Source: Gonocerus acuteangulatus
Taxonomy: Eukaryota > Arthropoda > Insecta > Hemiptera > Coreidae
Length of the DNA stretch: 64,000 nucleotides
NCBI GenBank assembly: GCA_946811695.1
Contig: OX328125.1
Span: 36,007,751 to 36,071,750, forward strand
Direction: 5' to 3'
Below are positions 23,483 through 36,365 of this stretch, in pieces; the stretch's first letter is position 1, and every line of letters starts with the position of its first letter. The notes under the pieces were generated by a model. It did no database searches. It had not been told where the DNA came from and saw nothing but the letters and a program-made list of their open reading frames with translations. A program made the position numbers and the translations under genes.

Positions 23483-24798
23483 ACTCTTAATAAAATAAAA
23501 AAATCAGCTCAAAGTTTATAAACAAAATCATTGAATTTGTGTACACTGTTTGCCTCACTATTAAACCCTAAATTATTATTCCAAAGAGGAAGGCTTAAAG
23601 TCATGAGAGATTTTCAACTTATGACATATTGACATATAGAATGTAGAGTGAGATTAATAAATCTTGTGACGAGGTATGAATTTAGAAATTTAAAACTAAC
23701 TGTGGAATATGTTCTGACTTAGCTAAAAAAAAGGTAAGCAATGCAGGAACTAAACCAATTTTTCTAAACTCTTTGAATGGTTTGAAATGTAATAGACGGC
23801 TGATTAACTCATTTTTAATACCAGAATTTGCTGATATTCTTGTTGATTTTCATACTAAGTATTCATGCTTTTTAGACAAGAAAGATATTTCTCTGAAACA
23901 TTTTAGATTCTTTAGCTTTATAGTCTAGTTTCTCGTTTAATTGTATGTTTTTAAGAGGATTACTCCGTAACAAAACCTTATTAGTTGTTATACAGAATTC
24001 GTTATTTTATGTATGTTAAATTATTAATAATATTCAAGCTCATCTGCTTCCATTTGAATATTATTATTCTAACAAATAATAATATTCAAGTGGGGGCAGA
24101 TCCAGGAAGCGCGAGACCTTTCTCCGCCAGAAAGGTAGAGATGCACTAGATAAAGTGAATTCTGGAATAACTTTTTATATTAAATAATTATTAAAATAAT
24201 CCTGTCAAGCTGATTTATAATAAATTTTGAAAAGAATTCTTATCTGTAAAACGTTTTAAAAATGTTCGGTCTTGTAGAGTAAAACAACTTTTTTGCCTTT
24301 ATACCAAAAGACAATTCTGCATCTGCCCTGTTTTAAAACGTACTCATTTTCACGCCTTTATCCCAGCAGTCACGTCCGAGCGTTATGCCAATTATTCCGA
24401 TTATTTAATTAACATCGAACATCATTTTATCAAATGGATTCTGTTTAAATTAGTTTTTCTTTAAATAACCTAAGGCTTTGTTCTGATTTTGTTTGATCTT
24501 AGTGTTCATGCGCTCCACGATTTCAGAAATAATTCCTAAAGGAAGATAGTCCTCTTATCCTTTCCAATAAACTTTAACAATTCACACTCTTCATATAAAT
24601 CATTTAAATTATTTAATAGTCTAGATCCTCTATGTAAAATGAACGTGCGATCATGATCTTCTTAAGTCTATTTAGAGATGACGTTTATAACCTGATAAGA
24701 GTGTTAGTCTTGGTGAGTAATTGGTAAATTTTGTACAGTGTCTGTAGATAAAATATATTTCCAAACTAAGACCAACAATTATACTCCACCTTAACAAA
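23483..24798. other. Divergent intergenic region GEMIN2/COPE
   Basis: This 1.3-kb interval separates the start codons of two divergently oriented housekeeping genes and should contain both promoters. No TATA box, CpG-rich block or conserved element could be assigned by eye. The segment near 24090-24140 is somewhat GC-richer but has no frame. Confidence 0.45.
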
Positions 24799-27700
24799 AT
24801 GGCAACTCAAGAAGTTGATTTTCTTTTTGAAGTGAAAAATGCCTACTACATAGGGAATTATCAACAGGCTATTACGGAAGCTCAAAAAATAAAGGTAGGA
24901 AATTTGCTTATTTAATTTCATTGTTTTAGAATATATGTTAACAATCAACAAGATAAGTTTCTTATCATAGAGCAGTAAAACGAGTTAATTCGTTCTATGG
25001 TAATGCATATTGTGATGCTTAAATACTTATTACCTTAGTGAAAATTTCTTCTGATGTTACTTTGTTATAGTTGGAACCGTATATCAAACTACATATTCCA
25101 TCATATTTGCTTGATAATAATTAAAGTTGCCTGGCAACAATGCCATATTCAAATTATTAAATGGTTTCCTATGAGTATAGTATTAGACAACAGTGATAAA
25201 ATCGAGAAATATACGTGCCATAAAAAGTGATTCCTGTGAAGGATTAATAACTTTTTATTCAATTGTTTTCAATACACAGCATAGAACTCAAAAATATGAA
25301 AACTGCCCACAAGTTTTCTTACATTAATTTTGTTTGCATAGTAAATGTGTATCAATTGCATTGTAAGTTATTTTTAGATTGGATATAAATGGGGTACATT
25401 TAAATCTGAGGTTCAATTGTTTTAATCTGGACCAATTTTTGTATGGAAAGAGAAGTCACTCTATTTTAGCCTGCTCTACATTGAAATTATTATTATTAAA
25501 TATGTTTGTTTTGTTTTTAGCCCCCTACAGTAGAGCTTCAATTGGAAAGAGACATATACTTGTATAGATCTTACATTTCCCAAAGGAAATTCCGAGTTGT
25601 ATTGGATGAGATTAATGGTGCTTCTCCAGCAGAACTGAGGCCTTTGAAAACATTAGCTGATTATTTTTCTAATAAAAACAAAAGGTTCATATTATAATCT
25701 AAGTTTATTTTTAATTTCTTGAGCTAAGTCTTAAAGTATTCTAACTTGCCAAAATTACAAAAAATTCTATTTTATTTTTTATTCTTTTTTTTAGTGTGTT
25801 TTCTCCTTTCCTCTATAGGGAGGAAACTCACTTATTTGAAGTTATGTCTACTTATCCATCAATAGCCATTAGTCAGTTACTTGAAAACAATGTGGAATAT
25901 TTTGTCATAATTTTGGGCACAATAGCCCTTTTTCTTAGATTCTCATGCGGGAGATAGTGGGTTTGAGTCCCACTGGCGGCAGGAATTTCCTCATCTCATG
26001 GCACGTGGAGAAAATTCCTTGCTGCACCAGGAATTCGCTCTTAGGGTCGGCGCTAGTGGCCCCAAAGTCGGTGTGCCGTAAAGAAAAAAAAACAAAACTG
26101 AAAACAGTAGACTCTCCCTTATCCAGCATTATCTTATCCGGCGCTCTCTCTAATCCAGCGGTCTCCGAAAAGAATGTGTCGGATCTTGGAAAACGCCGTC
26201 CGCTAGACCGGCTTGAGGATTCATAGAAAACCTTCTTTTCCTAATAGCCGAACATTTGTTTCATGGTATTTTATTGAATGGAATTCAAAGAAGGCATATT
26301 TGATTCGTTTTTGAGGCAGGAACTTGTTTGTCTACTAAGAAAATTACTATGTCTACTAAATTTTACCTAAATATGCAACATTAAAAATTGTACATATAGA
26401 AGCACCAGGAAAAAAAGGAAGCAGTGTTAGTGAAAAGTGTAAACGTGCTCTAATTGCTAATTTTGGCATTAAAGAACATTTGTGGTGTTCTGAAGGGTGA
26501 AAATTTTGTTTTAACTGGCATGTGTCCTTCTGATATAGGTTGTTTTAAATTTGCCAATCACTTCAGTGGAAGTAGAATTTTATTTTTTCTTTGGGCATTT
26601 TCTTGTCAATATCCACTTTATCTGCTCATTAGTGCATAAAATCTTTGCGAAATAAAGGGAAACCAATTATTGTTAAAAAAAAACAAACTATTATTAGAAG
26701 TAGTAATCGCAAATATGTGGTGTTGGGTAGGGAAAATTATGAACAAGGAACAATTTTTAATGATGTAGGGATTAGTATTTAGGTCCTGTCATAGAAAACT
26801 TGGAAAACGTTCTAGTATTAAAAAAGTTTATTTTTTGAAACTTTATAGATAATTAGCTTATTTCATCCCTTGTTGAATTAAATAAAGAAATTTATACATT
26901 TTATACATAACTGTAGACAGTTGTAGCCCTGCCTCAAACAAAAGAACAAGGTAGTGCGCTGCATTCAGCCCATGTGTGGGAAGGCCTAGCTCCCTTCCGG
27001 CCACGCCCATTCTTGTTCTTTTGTTTGTGGGCGGACCATAGATACATTAAAGTAGTAAATTTTAATGGCAAATGGTTAGAGTACCTGTGGGAGTTTATTC
27101 CACAACAATGTTTTGGCATTTAATGTATTCCTATTTTCCGGCATTTAATGTAGTGGTAGGGTTTTTTTTAACTATAAATTTTGACCGGCATTACAGCTGG
27201 TTTCCTAGCTGAAAGGAACATGTCGCCGGTTTTATACCTGGGCTGCTGCCTGCCACATGGCAATACCTTGAGGGATCAAGTCCTGACTATCTATACCTTT
27301 CTAGCTAAGGCTGGTATTCATTTCCATCATCGTTATTCAAATTATTGGGTCTCTTATGAATTTTGTTAGCTCGTTAACAATTGGACTTTCTTTTGCAAAT
27401 GTCTTCACCTAGTTAAAGAGTATCTGCCCTCCACACTCCTCTTCATGTTTTGTGACAGCCGACATTTTGGCGCGGCCATGCTTGTGGACCATACAGTGTT
27501 CTGCAACCTTGGTGCACATCTTCTTATGTACATCTTGCAAGTCGATAAACCATTTTATTCTACAGCCACTGCCTATCCTTTTTAGAGCCAACCTCATTAA
27601 TAGGCCTGGAAGAATACCTGTTTCCCTGTTCGTCAAAGAGCCTACCATGTTTGGCCTCTCATGGTGAGCTTCAATGCTAACTCTCCCTTTATTAACGTCC

Positions 27701-30632
27701 CTTTGAAGGATGCCTAATTGAAATAGTCACATAAAAAAAATGGAGAAGCAAGATTTTCTATTTCTATTATTTTCATATTTTAACTTTTTTTTGTACTTTA
27801 ATGTTTTCATTTATAAGTAATTAATTTTTAGGGATGCTATCGTTTCTGCTATTGATGATCAGCTCAATGACACAAATAACTTGAGCAACCACACCTTTGT
27901 TATAGTTGCTGCTACAATTTATTGTCATGAAAAGAATTATGAGTTTGCTCTGAGGGTATTGTACAATGACGATCACATTGAAAGGTAAATCCAACAACTA
28001 TAAAGGTATTTCTTGTAAAGGTATTGTCTTGCTTTAACTGTTCATTAACAATAAAGTACAAAATGCTAGAATAAATATTGTATTCACCTTTTCTTTAGCC
28101 TTGCTATGAACCTTCAGTGTTATTTGAGAATGGATAGAGTAGACCTAGCCAAAAAAGAATTGAAAATCATGCAGGAAAAAGATGAAGATAATACTTTAAC
28201 ACAACTTGCCCAAGCCTGGCTGAATATAGCAATGGTAATTATATTTATTAATATTTCTCATTTACCATTTATTTACCTTGTTTTATTTCAGAAAAATTTC
28301 TTTTGCTAACCGATCAGAATTGTTGATTTACCTTTTCTTGTGAGAAAAGTAATATTGCTGTTATTTGTGATCTAATCACATTCCTATATCATTCTTAAAT
28401 TTATTTATTTTCTTGTGATTCCCCTGATGAGAAGCAGAGGCAATGGTTTATTTCTTTAATACATTTTTATTTTATTTCACTTTTTTAATTCTTCTGTTTC
28501 CCAGGGCGGAGACAAACTACAAGATGCATACTATATATTTCAAGAGCTGATCGACAAATATGGAAGTAGTGTTGTTCTTCTAAATGGTCAGGCTGTTACC
28601 TTCATAGGGCAGGGAAAATATGAAGAGGCAGAATCAGCACTAATCGAAGCCATGGACAAAGACAGCAATAACCCCGATACTCTCCTGAATATGATGGTTC
28701 TATCTCAGCACCTCGCTAAACCCCTAGAGGTATCTTAATCTTAATTTGTCTGTCTCTTTATGTAAACCTAGAATAATTACTCTCTAACACTCCGTGCCAA
28801 GTGTCATGGGTTCGATCCCCACTATAGGGTAGTGGCTTTTCTTTAGAAAAAAGAAAAGGCGCCAGCTCTGTCCTGGCTAGAAAAGGGTAGTTACCTATAG
28901 ATAACCCGTCCTAAAATTCTTAGTTAACCCTTTAACGGGCACATTTTGCTAGCTCTGTTCGATTTTTTTTAATTTACATTTGGGGGTCTGGAGGGCAACC
29001 ATTTACTAAATATGAACCCAGGATATTAAAAAAAAAAAAATTGTATTCATGAATATGGGGTAGGGCGCAAATTCGGCCCTTACCATCAATGGCATGGTCC
29101 TTTCAGGACATGCTAATAATCAGCAAACGTTATTCGGTATTACAGTTGTAGGCTTAAATCATAAATACCTATTCCGAATGCAACAGCACCTATGGAATGT
29201 AAGCGATATACTCATTTCAATTAATTCCTAATCTAGAATGTATAAAAGAATTATTACATGCTTTGAAAAGAGTTCAGGATAAGATGAGAAATCCAGAGCC
29301 AATAATGCACCGGCCAACACAGACACAAGACTGCCGCGGTGCGGGAACGGGCAAGGGCCGAATATTCGGTCACTTTCGTCATATCTCGCCTCCTCGGGCC
29401 TGAGAGCTCCCAATACTATTTTTTGGCATACTCCAGCATCAAGCGAGAAGCTTTGGAACCAATCCTGCTACACACATCATTTTTGAATTTTGGTGGGTAG
29501 AGGCCACGTAATCGGCCCTTGCCCGTTAAGGGGTTAATAATAATGGACGTTAAAATTTAAATAAATAATTACTTTGATTATAAAATAACAGCCTTAAAAA
29601 TTTTAATAAGGCATCTGAAAAATTGTGTTATATGAGTGAGAAATAGGGTGAGCCTTCTTAAAATTTTCAATGACATTAAAAAATTCAACCATACAATTCA
29701 ATAATAGGACTACCAATTCAAGCTCAAAAATTATCTTCAGGTAAAAGACATATGCGATCCTCATAAGTATTCATTATTTTATTGAAATTTTGAGTCCACA
29801 TATACATAACTGAGGTTCAATCTTTTTATAAATATTTAGTCAGTGATTAAGAGGGGTGCAATATTAATTGATATTTTTGTTTAGGAATGAAACAGCTCTT
29901 GAACCAAGTAGAAATATTTTTCAAATCTCTATTTTTTAGGAAAGATTAACTCTCCAAGCTGGGATTTAACCCAGAATCTCTTCATATCACAGTATGGCAA
30001 GTTAATTCATCTAAGTTAGTAGCCTCAGCTTCAGATAATATTTGTCGGAAGCCAGGCACTATTATTGTCATATAAGGCACAAAGTAGATGTGTATTAAGA
30101 TTTAAATTTATTAAACACTGTTCCCACAAAGGTTGACATGCCTTAAATCCAACCCAAAAAAAAAAAAACACTGTTCAATACACAGGAGGGTAGTTCTTCA
30201 AAAATCCCCAAGAGAACGAAGAGCAGAATGTCATCCACATTCAAGGCAATAACTCATAATACAGCGAGAACTGCTCGACAACTCAATAGCACCTGAGGTT
30301 CGGACCTCTCTGACTCGAGAAGTCATCCCCGCCATAGTCATCAGCCTCCCTTGACTTATACAGCATTCGCCGCAGTTTAAGTGTTAAGTCATTGATGGTG
30401 TATACCATTTTGTTTATTAGACACCAGTTTAATAAATATAATTTACAAATTACAATGTCAAAAGAAAGTATTTTCATTAATATGATATAATCTGTTATTT
30501 TATTTTCAGGTTACTAATCGATATAAAAGCCAGCTCTTTGATTCACATGCAGATCACCACTTCGTCCTTGAGTACAACAGCAAAGAAAATGAATTTGAGC
30601 GCCTTACGAGGCAATACTCAATAACTACATAG
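24799..30632 (+). CDS. COPE: Coatomer subunit epsilon, complete, six exons
   Basis: Epsilon subunit of the COPI coat, which drives Golgi-to-ER and intra-Golgi vesicle budding; it binds the C-terminus of alpha-COP. Exons: 24799-24894, 25521-25684, 27832-27984, 28099-28234, 28505-28729 and 30510-30632. All splice phases agree and give 298 residues; human COPE has 308. The start [20 protein letters not shown] is highly characteristic. A TPR-like helical repeat array follows ([54 protein letters not shown]), and the end [18 protein letters not shown] matches the family's SHPFIKEYQAKENDFDRL. The start sits in a good context (caaaATGG). Intron 2 (25685-27831) carries a SINE and a pogo-like fragment. 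Intron 5 (28730-30509) carries a SINE split by a TTAA-flanked element. A likely poly(A) signal, AATAAA, is near 30903. Confidence 0.97.
25920..26090 (+). repeat. SINE-B copy in COPE intron 2
   Basis: Has gattctcatgcgggagatag, gtgggtttgagtcccactgg, gcaggaatttcctcatctca, cttgctgcacc, gtcggcgctagtggccccaa and gtgccgtaaagaaaaaaaa. Same order as the copy at 11566-11735. Confidence 0.75.
26105..26420 (+). repeat. Pogo/Tigger-like 5' fragment
   Basis: Begins cagtagactctcccttatcc, the style of pogo-type terminal repeats, and from 26185 onward matches the complement of 41220-41425: blocks ctagaccg, gaaaaccttc, catttgtttcatggtatttt, tcaaagaaggcata and gaggcaggaacttg in the same order. Confidence 0.5.
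28780..29560 (+). repeat. SINE-A copy split by a TTAA element
   Basis: Left part 28780-28927 has gggttcgatccccac and the body; the tail taataatggacg resumes at 29538. The intervening 606 bp is the piggyBac-type MITE. Confidence 0.75.
28928..29533. mobile_element. TTAA-flanked piggyBac-type MITE inserted in a SINE
   Basis: TTAA sits at 28924-28927 and 29534-29537. The ends read CCCTTTAACGGGCA and TGCCCGTTAAGGGG. Subterminal cggccctt/aagggccg repeats occur near 29073, 29355 and 29513. The flanking sequence is a SINE-A copy, cttag-TTAA-taataatggacg, which is uninterrupted at 45858-45880, so the empty site is visible within this window. No transposase frame. Confidence 0.85.
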
Positions 30633-31559
30633 AATTTTTCTTTCTATGGTATTTAATTTAAACAAAAGATAATATTAATGTATTACCTTTTCAATAGGTT
30701 GTGCATTTTTATACTTCATACTTCATACTTATACTTCATTTTTTTTTTATATATAAAAAAAACATTGTTTATAGAATTGATTGTTTTCTTTTTAAAGAGA
30801 ATGTACATTCCGTGGATGATTTATTAATTATTTGTGTATTTGATAATACAGTAAAAAAAAGCATGAGTGATAAGAAACTTAGAAATGAGCGTTTATTTAG
30901 CCAATAAATTATTTACATTTGAAAAAGAATAAAAAAATTTTCTTAGCAATGTTTTACAATATATATGTAAATAAATATAAAAATAAACAAATGTTTCAGC
31001 AAAGCAATCCTTGTAGTCTCCATTTATTGGCATCACAATTGTACACTATTATAAAATCTATTTATTTTCTTGAAAAAAGGATAACTTTTATTAAGTTATG
31101 AAGTAATTTACCCCTAAAACAATAATCCTTTCAATAGTGGCACTTGAGAGCTTAGACTAGCTCGTAACCCATTAGGCCTAAAGAAGACATACGTCAAGTC
31201 TTTACCTTGTCAATTTATTTGATCGATTTTTGTGCACATTCTATCGAAGACATGGGACGAGCTAGTGGAGGGACTTGGTACATTCAGGGAAAACACATTG
31301 AATTACCTGTAATTTCCGTACAGGAAGCAGAGGTCTTGTAAAACAGCCTTCATTCTCTCAGGAGTAGATAGAGTACTTTGGAAAATCAGGGGTTTATACT
31401 TGTAGCCATCGTCGACATTGGTTTATAGATGGTACCTTGTATAGGGTCTTGATTCAAGCAAGCTCGAAACAATTTATGACCTGGAGATAAACCAGGTCAT
31501 GATAACCCCATAAAATAATGGGGCAGCTCTACAATAAAGATCCATCCAGTGAGGCTTTT

Positions 31560-31970
31560 TACTGGTTGTCCATAAGGTGGAGTTAAATGCCTTGCTGCAG
31601 AAGGGGCCTTTTATGCTCAGATCTATACTGATGACTGCTATCCTGGGAACAGGTACACCTCTCTGGAAACTATATCAGATCTTTTCAAGTCAGCAGTCAG
31701 GTTAATAGCACATTGGTATTGCAAAAAGGGGCTATACATTGACATTTGCAATAATCTGTGGGGCAAGGATCCAGCAGGTCAAGAAAATTCGTGAGTTATA
31801 TTTGTACTTAAAGCTCAAATGCAGAGAAGACATAATGTATGTCAAAAAGTTAAAAGAGTGCTGTGGCATCATAAGCAGATCCTGGCGCATCAGACCATCA
31901 ACAGACATAGCACTAAATATACATCCTACCTATGCGGCATGTGACGTGGCATACGAATAAACTAGCATGT
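31560..31970 (+). pseudogene. Decayed non-LTR retrotransposon (RT domain remnant)
   Basis: One frame gives AFYAQIYTDDCYPGNRYTSL near 31605, containing the YxDD catalytic signature, then AVRLIAHWYCKKGLYID, like the A...V..WC...GL.LN segment downstream of the motif in LINE RTs. In another frame LKLKCREDIMYVKKLKECCG resembles the LGV.LD.KL.W..HI..V..KA segment. Frameshifts and stops separate them, so it is not functional. Confidence 0.6.
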
Positions 31971-34679
31971 GTCTATAAAAAACTTTACTTAGGCTGCCTC
32001 TTAACAGTGCTCTCAGTCCAGCCATAACTTGATGAGTACCATACGTTGTCGCCGTATTGAACGTATCTACAAGTGCTTCTTTTATAGAAACTAGTGAATA
32101 CATTTTTGAGAACCTGATTTTTCTTCCAAGTTATTACTCATTCCTCAAGATTTTCTGTCTGACGGTATGGCTGCGAAAAGAAGATTTCCCCACAGACCAC
32201 TTCATGTGACGTCTGGCTACACCACCTCAATATTAGGAATTTTTAACCTGTGATTATTTTTGTTAATAAGGAGACATTTTATTAACAACAATTTTGAATA
32301 AAAATAACATTTTTAGAACTTGCAACTTCATTAACAACTCTACAAATATTTCTATTCACTTAACAGTATTCCAATACCTCATTTAAGCAGTCCTAAATGA
32401 ACACCAACTTATTTGCTTTTCTTGTTATTTAAATTAAATTAAAACATATTTTCTTGGTTTGAAGAATATTAGATTATCAGCAAAACCAAAGGCACTGCAA
32501 TAGAAATGTAAGTGAATATATATATTGCTTGGTTATTCATTAATAAAAATAATAAAAAGGATTAAAAAAAAATAAACAATTCAAGACTAGCCATTATTTA
32601 TTATAGGTACTGGTAAAACAATTATTTCTTAAAAAATAAAAGGCTTTGATAATTCTTTTTTTTTGTTTAATATTTACAAAAATACTTGGTAATATGGTCA
32701 ATATTAAACCTATGAAGCTTATAACAATAATAAACTTTTTATGAAAACTAACATTGGCCAACATTTTGTAAGAAAACTATGTTTAAAAAATTTTACAATC
32801 TACACTTCTGTTCAAATCTTTACATAGTCAAAGTACAAAAATTTAACTTTATATTAACAATACAAAAATAAAGGGATACTCGAATAATACTTTTTATAGT
32901 CAATGCTGCACTTTTAGCGCACAAAGAACACAAATACTGTAGTCGTTTTTTTCTCTTAGCCTGATTACTTTACATATATACATAGATGGATATCATACAT
33001 ACCCGCTTTCTTTTGAGCTGGGTTTCCTAAAATTACTAAGTAGAAAAAAATTTGTATCACTTTACATGCATCTTTAGTGGTACCCTATATTAAAATTGGT
33101 AGCCTAAAATGTGAATAATAGTGCTGCTTTTAGCTGAATATTTGAACGGATAGTTTCTATAGAACTTTATGAAGATGAAGTTAAAAGTTAATCAAAAAAT
33201 GTTTTTAATAATTTTCTACTGGCTGTTTATAGCTAAAAGGAAGCTAATACTGCTTCATCTTTGCGCTTATAATGAAAAACGTTCAGTTAAAAAAAACAAC
33301 AAACATATATTTTTATCGTTAAACTTATCGTCTAACCAACTAGCAATTTAGAAATTTTATTGCTTGAAGTTGAAAAATCTCTTTTTACATCTTGATAGAA
33401 AAGAGTATACCTTTTAGATGTTTACACTATTTACAAAGATTATTCTAAGGAATATTACAATTGTCATAATAGTTCCCCCAAAGCTTTTTAAAAGTTTATG
33501 TTAGCACTATGAAAACTGAATTATTTTCGAGGGATCCTCTGATATTATTTCGACAGCCTCCCCTAATATTACCACTACAATATGGCTTCATTAACCTGGC
33601 ACATACAATAATATTTAATGATTCAGGATATGACTGAATGAAGGACAAAGTTTAAAATATAAGGCTCATTGATATGTAATTTTAGCTACACGTGTTTAAG
33701 GATTTAACTACTTTAAATAATACCAAAAAGAGTTTTAGATATTTGAGAACAAAAGTGTGAAATTTTAAATCATCTAAAGCTTTCTAGCAAATTTCAGAAT
33801 TTTTAATCAAGTTTTTATATGAATTTGGTAAAATATCAGATTAATCATTTGCTATATTCGATGAATATTAAAAGCAAATTTTATTACTGAATAACAATTA
33901 ATAAAATTCGCACTACAGAAAGCTTTGAGATGTTTCCTTTGGTGAGAAAAATATTCACTTGTTTTAAGAACACTACATTTTTTAAGTTTTAAAAAGTCTT
34001 GACAATGGAATAAACATTATTGTTGTGAATCCAAAACTATATATAACTTATGACACAATAGAAAATTTGGTTTTGAAAATTAGTTTTTTTTGTTTTTTTT
34101 TTGGTTGAATTTAAGGCCTGTCAACCGTTGGGGTCATTACCGCCAAAAAATTATTTAATCCTTCTTATAAATGCATTACTAAAATAATTTAAGTGGTGGC
34201 TTAGCATTATTAAATTATCACTTTACTTAGCAATGAGTGAATATCGTCAACTAAATTATTATTATTCTAACTTAATATTTGTAGTAATGCAATTTTCTGT
34301 AAAATTATTCATAATATTCCTTAGATAAAATTATATGACATCCACCTTTCGATTCAAAATTAATAAATTACTAATAGCTACTTGCAGTTTATCTATTTAC
34401 ACAATAGGCATTTTATGTAAACAAGATATGTAATATTCTAAGGTAAAGATTAACTTATTTGAAATATAATTTTAGGAAATTGAAGGCCTAAGGCAACATG
34501 GTTAGCATTAAAACAAGACACTACTCTTATTTTAAACAGGTACTCCTTATTTCATTCAGAGTGAATGATGAACAAATTGTTCCCTAGACACATCAAATTA
34601 GTGAAGATGCTTACAAATTAAACATTTCTCATTACTAAGTTTTAATTTTTTATTTTCAATTCAAAGAGCTATTCTGAAA

Positions 34680-34861
34680 TTGAACAGCTTTATTTAAAAT
34701 ATACATAAAATAATGGTTACATAATTGACTTTAAAATAAATATTAACTTTTTCACCCTCTGCATTCTTATCGGGAAGGTGGGAGCCCAGTTCTTCATTAG
34801 ATGCATCTTCAGGGTAGATACATCGGAATTACTGGCGGTAGATTTCCCCCACCCTCCTCCC
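34680..34861 (-). other. Possible alternative terminal exon/3' UTR of the flippase gene
   Basis: A strong minus-strand acceptor (a T/C-rich tract ending in tttttcag) sits just before position 34861. The following sequence runs to an AATAAA at 34689-34694 on the minus strand. A possible donor, GTGAGG, lies inside the last flippase exon after ...FHSPS. Joining it to this exon would read SGRRVGEIYRQ and stop, replacing the tail VRPGAESAP. This is inference from splice-site shape only; the upstream exon can also end at its own TGA, 36366-36368. Confidence 0.3.
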
Positions 34862-35147
34862 CTGAAAAACAAAATAGGAAAATGAAATGTAATAGGAAGG
34901 TGTTTCAATATTTGCTTTATATTCTATTAGTCAAAATAAAACTAATCTATTATCAAATACATTAAGACTCTAACAAAATAAGTATATGTTATATATATTT
35001 AACCCTCTTATAATGCTCCAAGCAAATATAATGGCACTGAGCAGGCAAATCCCATATGCTCGAGGCCACATTATTGCCTTTGCAACATTTCCACGCCGCT
35101 TCTCAAATCTGGCAATCTAGTGTTGGAGCTTTTCCAAATGCTTTTAA

Positions 35148-35716
35148 CCCTTTATAGAGTATGATGCAGTTGAAAAATTCTCTTACAGGTTTGCGGTTGG
35201 CCTCAAGAAGTTCTAATCAGTTCTTATAGATAGAGTAAGTGTCCTAATAGTAAGAATATCAATTTAAGCCCACCCCACCACCTGTACTGGGGAATTCCAC
35301 CATCTGCCATCTCCATAGGGGGATTGTGCCCACCCTGACGGTCCTTCCTACCAATATTACCTGGTGACAACTTCAGCATTAGCACTCCTTGTGACTCTCA
35401 TCTTCCAGGCTTTAATTTATAATTGTAAGTATGTTTTTATTATGGACTTAAGAAATGTTTTTACAAATAATAAGTAAAGTTTGACTTGTCGCTATGATAA
35501 TATTCGTCTTTTTGAAGTACAAGTGTATAAGATCATGTAAGCAAGAGTAATTTCAAAAGTGTAATGATGCTAGAAAATGAAATTTGTAATTTTTTTTTTT
35601 TAAATGTATTATTTTGAAACAAATATATACTGCTCCGTGCATGATTCAGCAAATAGGCATAATTTGTAACACTAAATGTCCTTTAACATAACTAGCATAA
35701 TTTGCCCTATAAAGGG
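35148..35716. mobile_element. TTAA-flanked MITE, 569 bp
   Basis: TTAA at 35144-35147 and 35717-35720. The left end is CCCTTTATAGAGTATGATGC; the right end, read inward, is CCCTTTATAGGGCAAATTATGC. A further TTAACCCTCTTATAATGC near 34999 resembles the same end and may be a fragment of another copy. Non-coding; piggyBac-type by target site. Confidence 0.65.
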
Positions 35717-36365
35717 TTAATAAACTTTGTATGACATTCTTTTTGATATTGGCTTTCGCAGATTTTGTATTCATTTCCTAACAGAAATGTTTTCAGGACC
35801 TCAGGTTTTTTGGTCCACCTTGGGCCCTTCTAAACTCCTCCTGCCCAATCAGACCACAGTGGCGAAGGCTGATCTAGACTTGTTCACTAGATTTATACAT
35901 CTCTGAAGGCATACTCACGGCGAGATGGCCATTGGCACCAGAAAATAATAATTCAAAAATTGCTCAGATAAATACAATGAAACTTATAATGTGACTATAC
36001 TGTTCAGTTTATCCAGTCTGCCTGTATGTTTTTAATTTTCCTTGATGGGTTCATTCAATATCATTGCTTTTCCAGTTTCAGGCACCAGTGGAGGTATTGT
36101 TTTTTAATGAATTGTCTTATGTGTTTCAATAAATTTATTCATATTGCTCTGTGTTTCTTATTCCTTACTGGATATCTGGAATTAGAAGACCTGAGGGATT
36201 TGAAGAAATCTGTTGAAATGCAGAATAGAATTCATGCTAACATTTAGCAATAGTTTTAGGCTTCCGGCAGGTCAAATATATACAATTTTTATTTCCTCGA
36301 TAAATATAGAGTAAATAAAAATTATCACTTGAGAATAATTATTGAAATATAGTGTAATTACCGTG

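Larger units (their letters stand above)
30633..36365. other. Intergenic between COPE and the flippase gene (convergent 3' ends)
   Basis: Holds the COPE 3' flank, a decayed non-LTR retrotransposon (about 31560-31970), a very AT-rich and largely featureless stretch at 32200-34680 with a SINE-B tail near 34085-34155, the possible flippase terminal exon at 34680-34861 and a TTAA-flanked element at 35148-35716. The featureless part could be long 3' UTR sequence of either gene. Confidence 0.5.
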
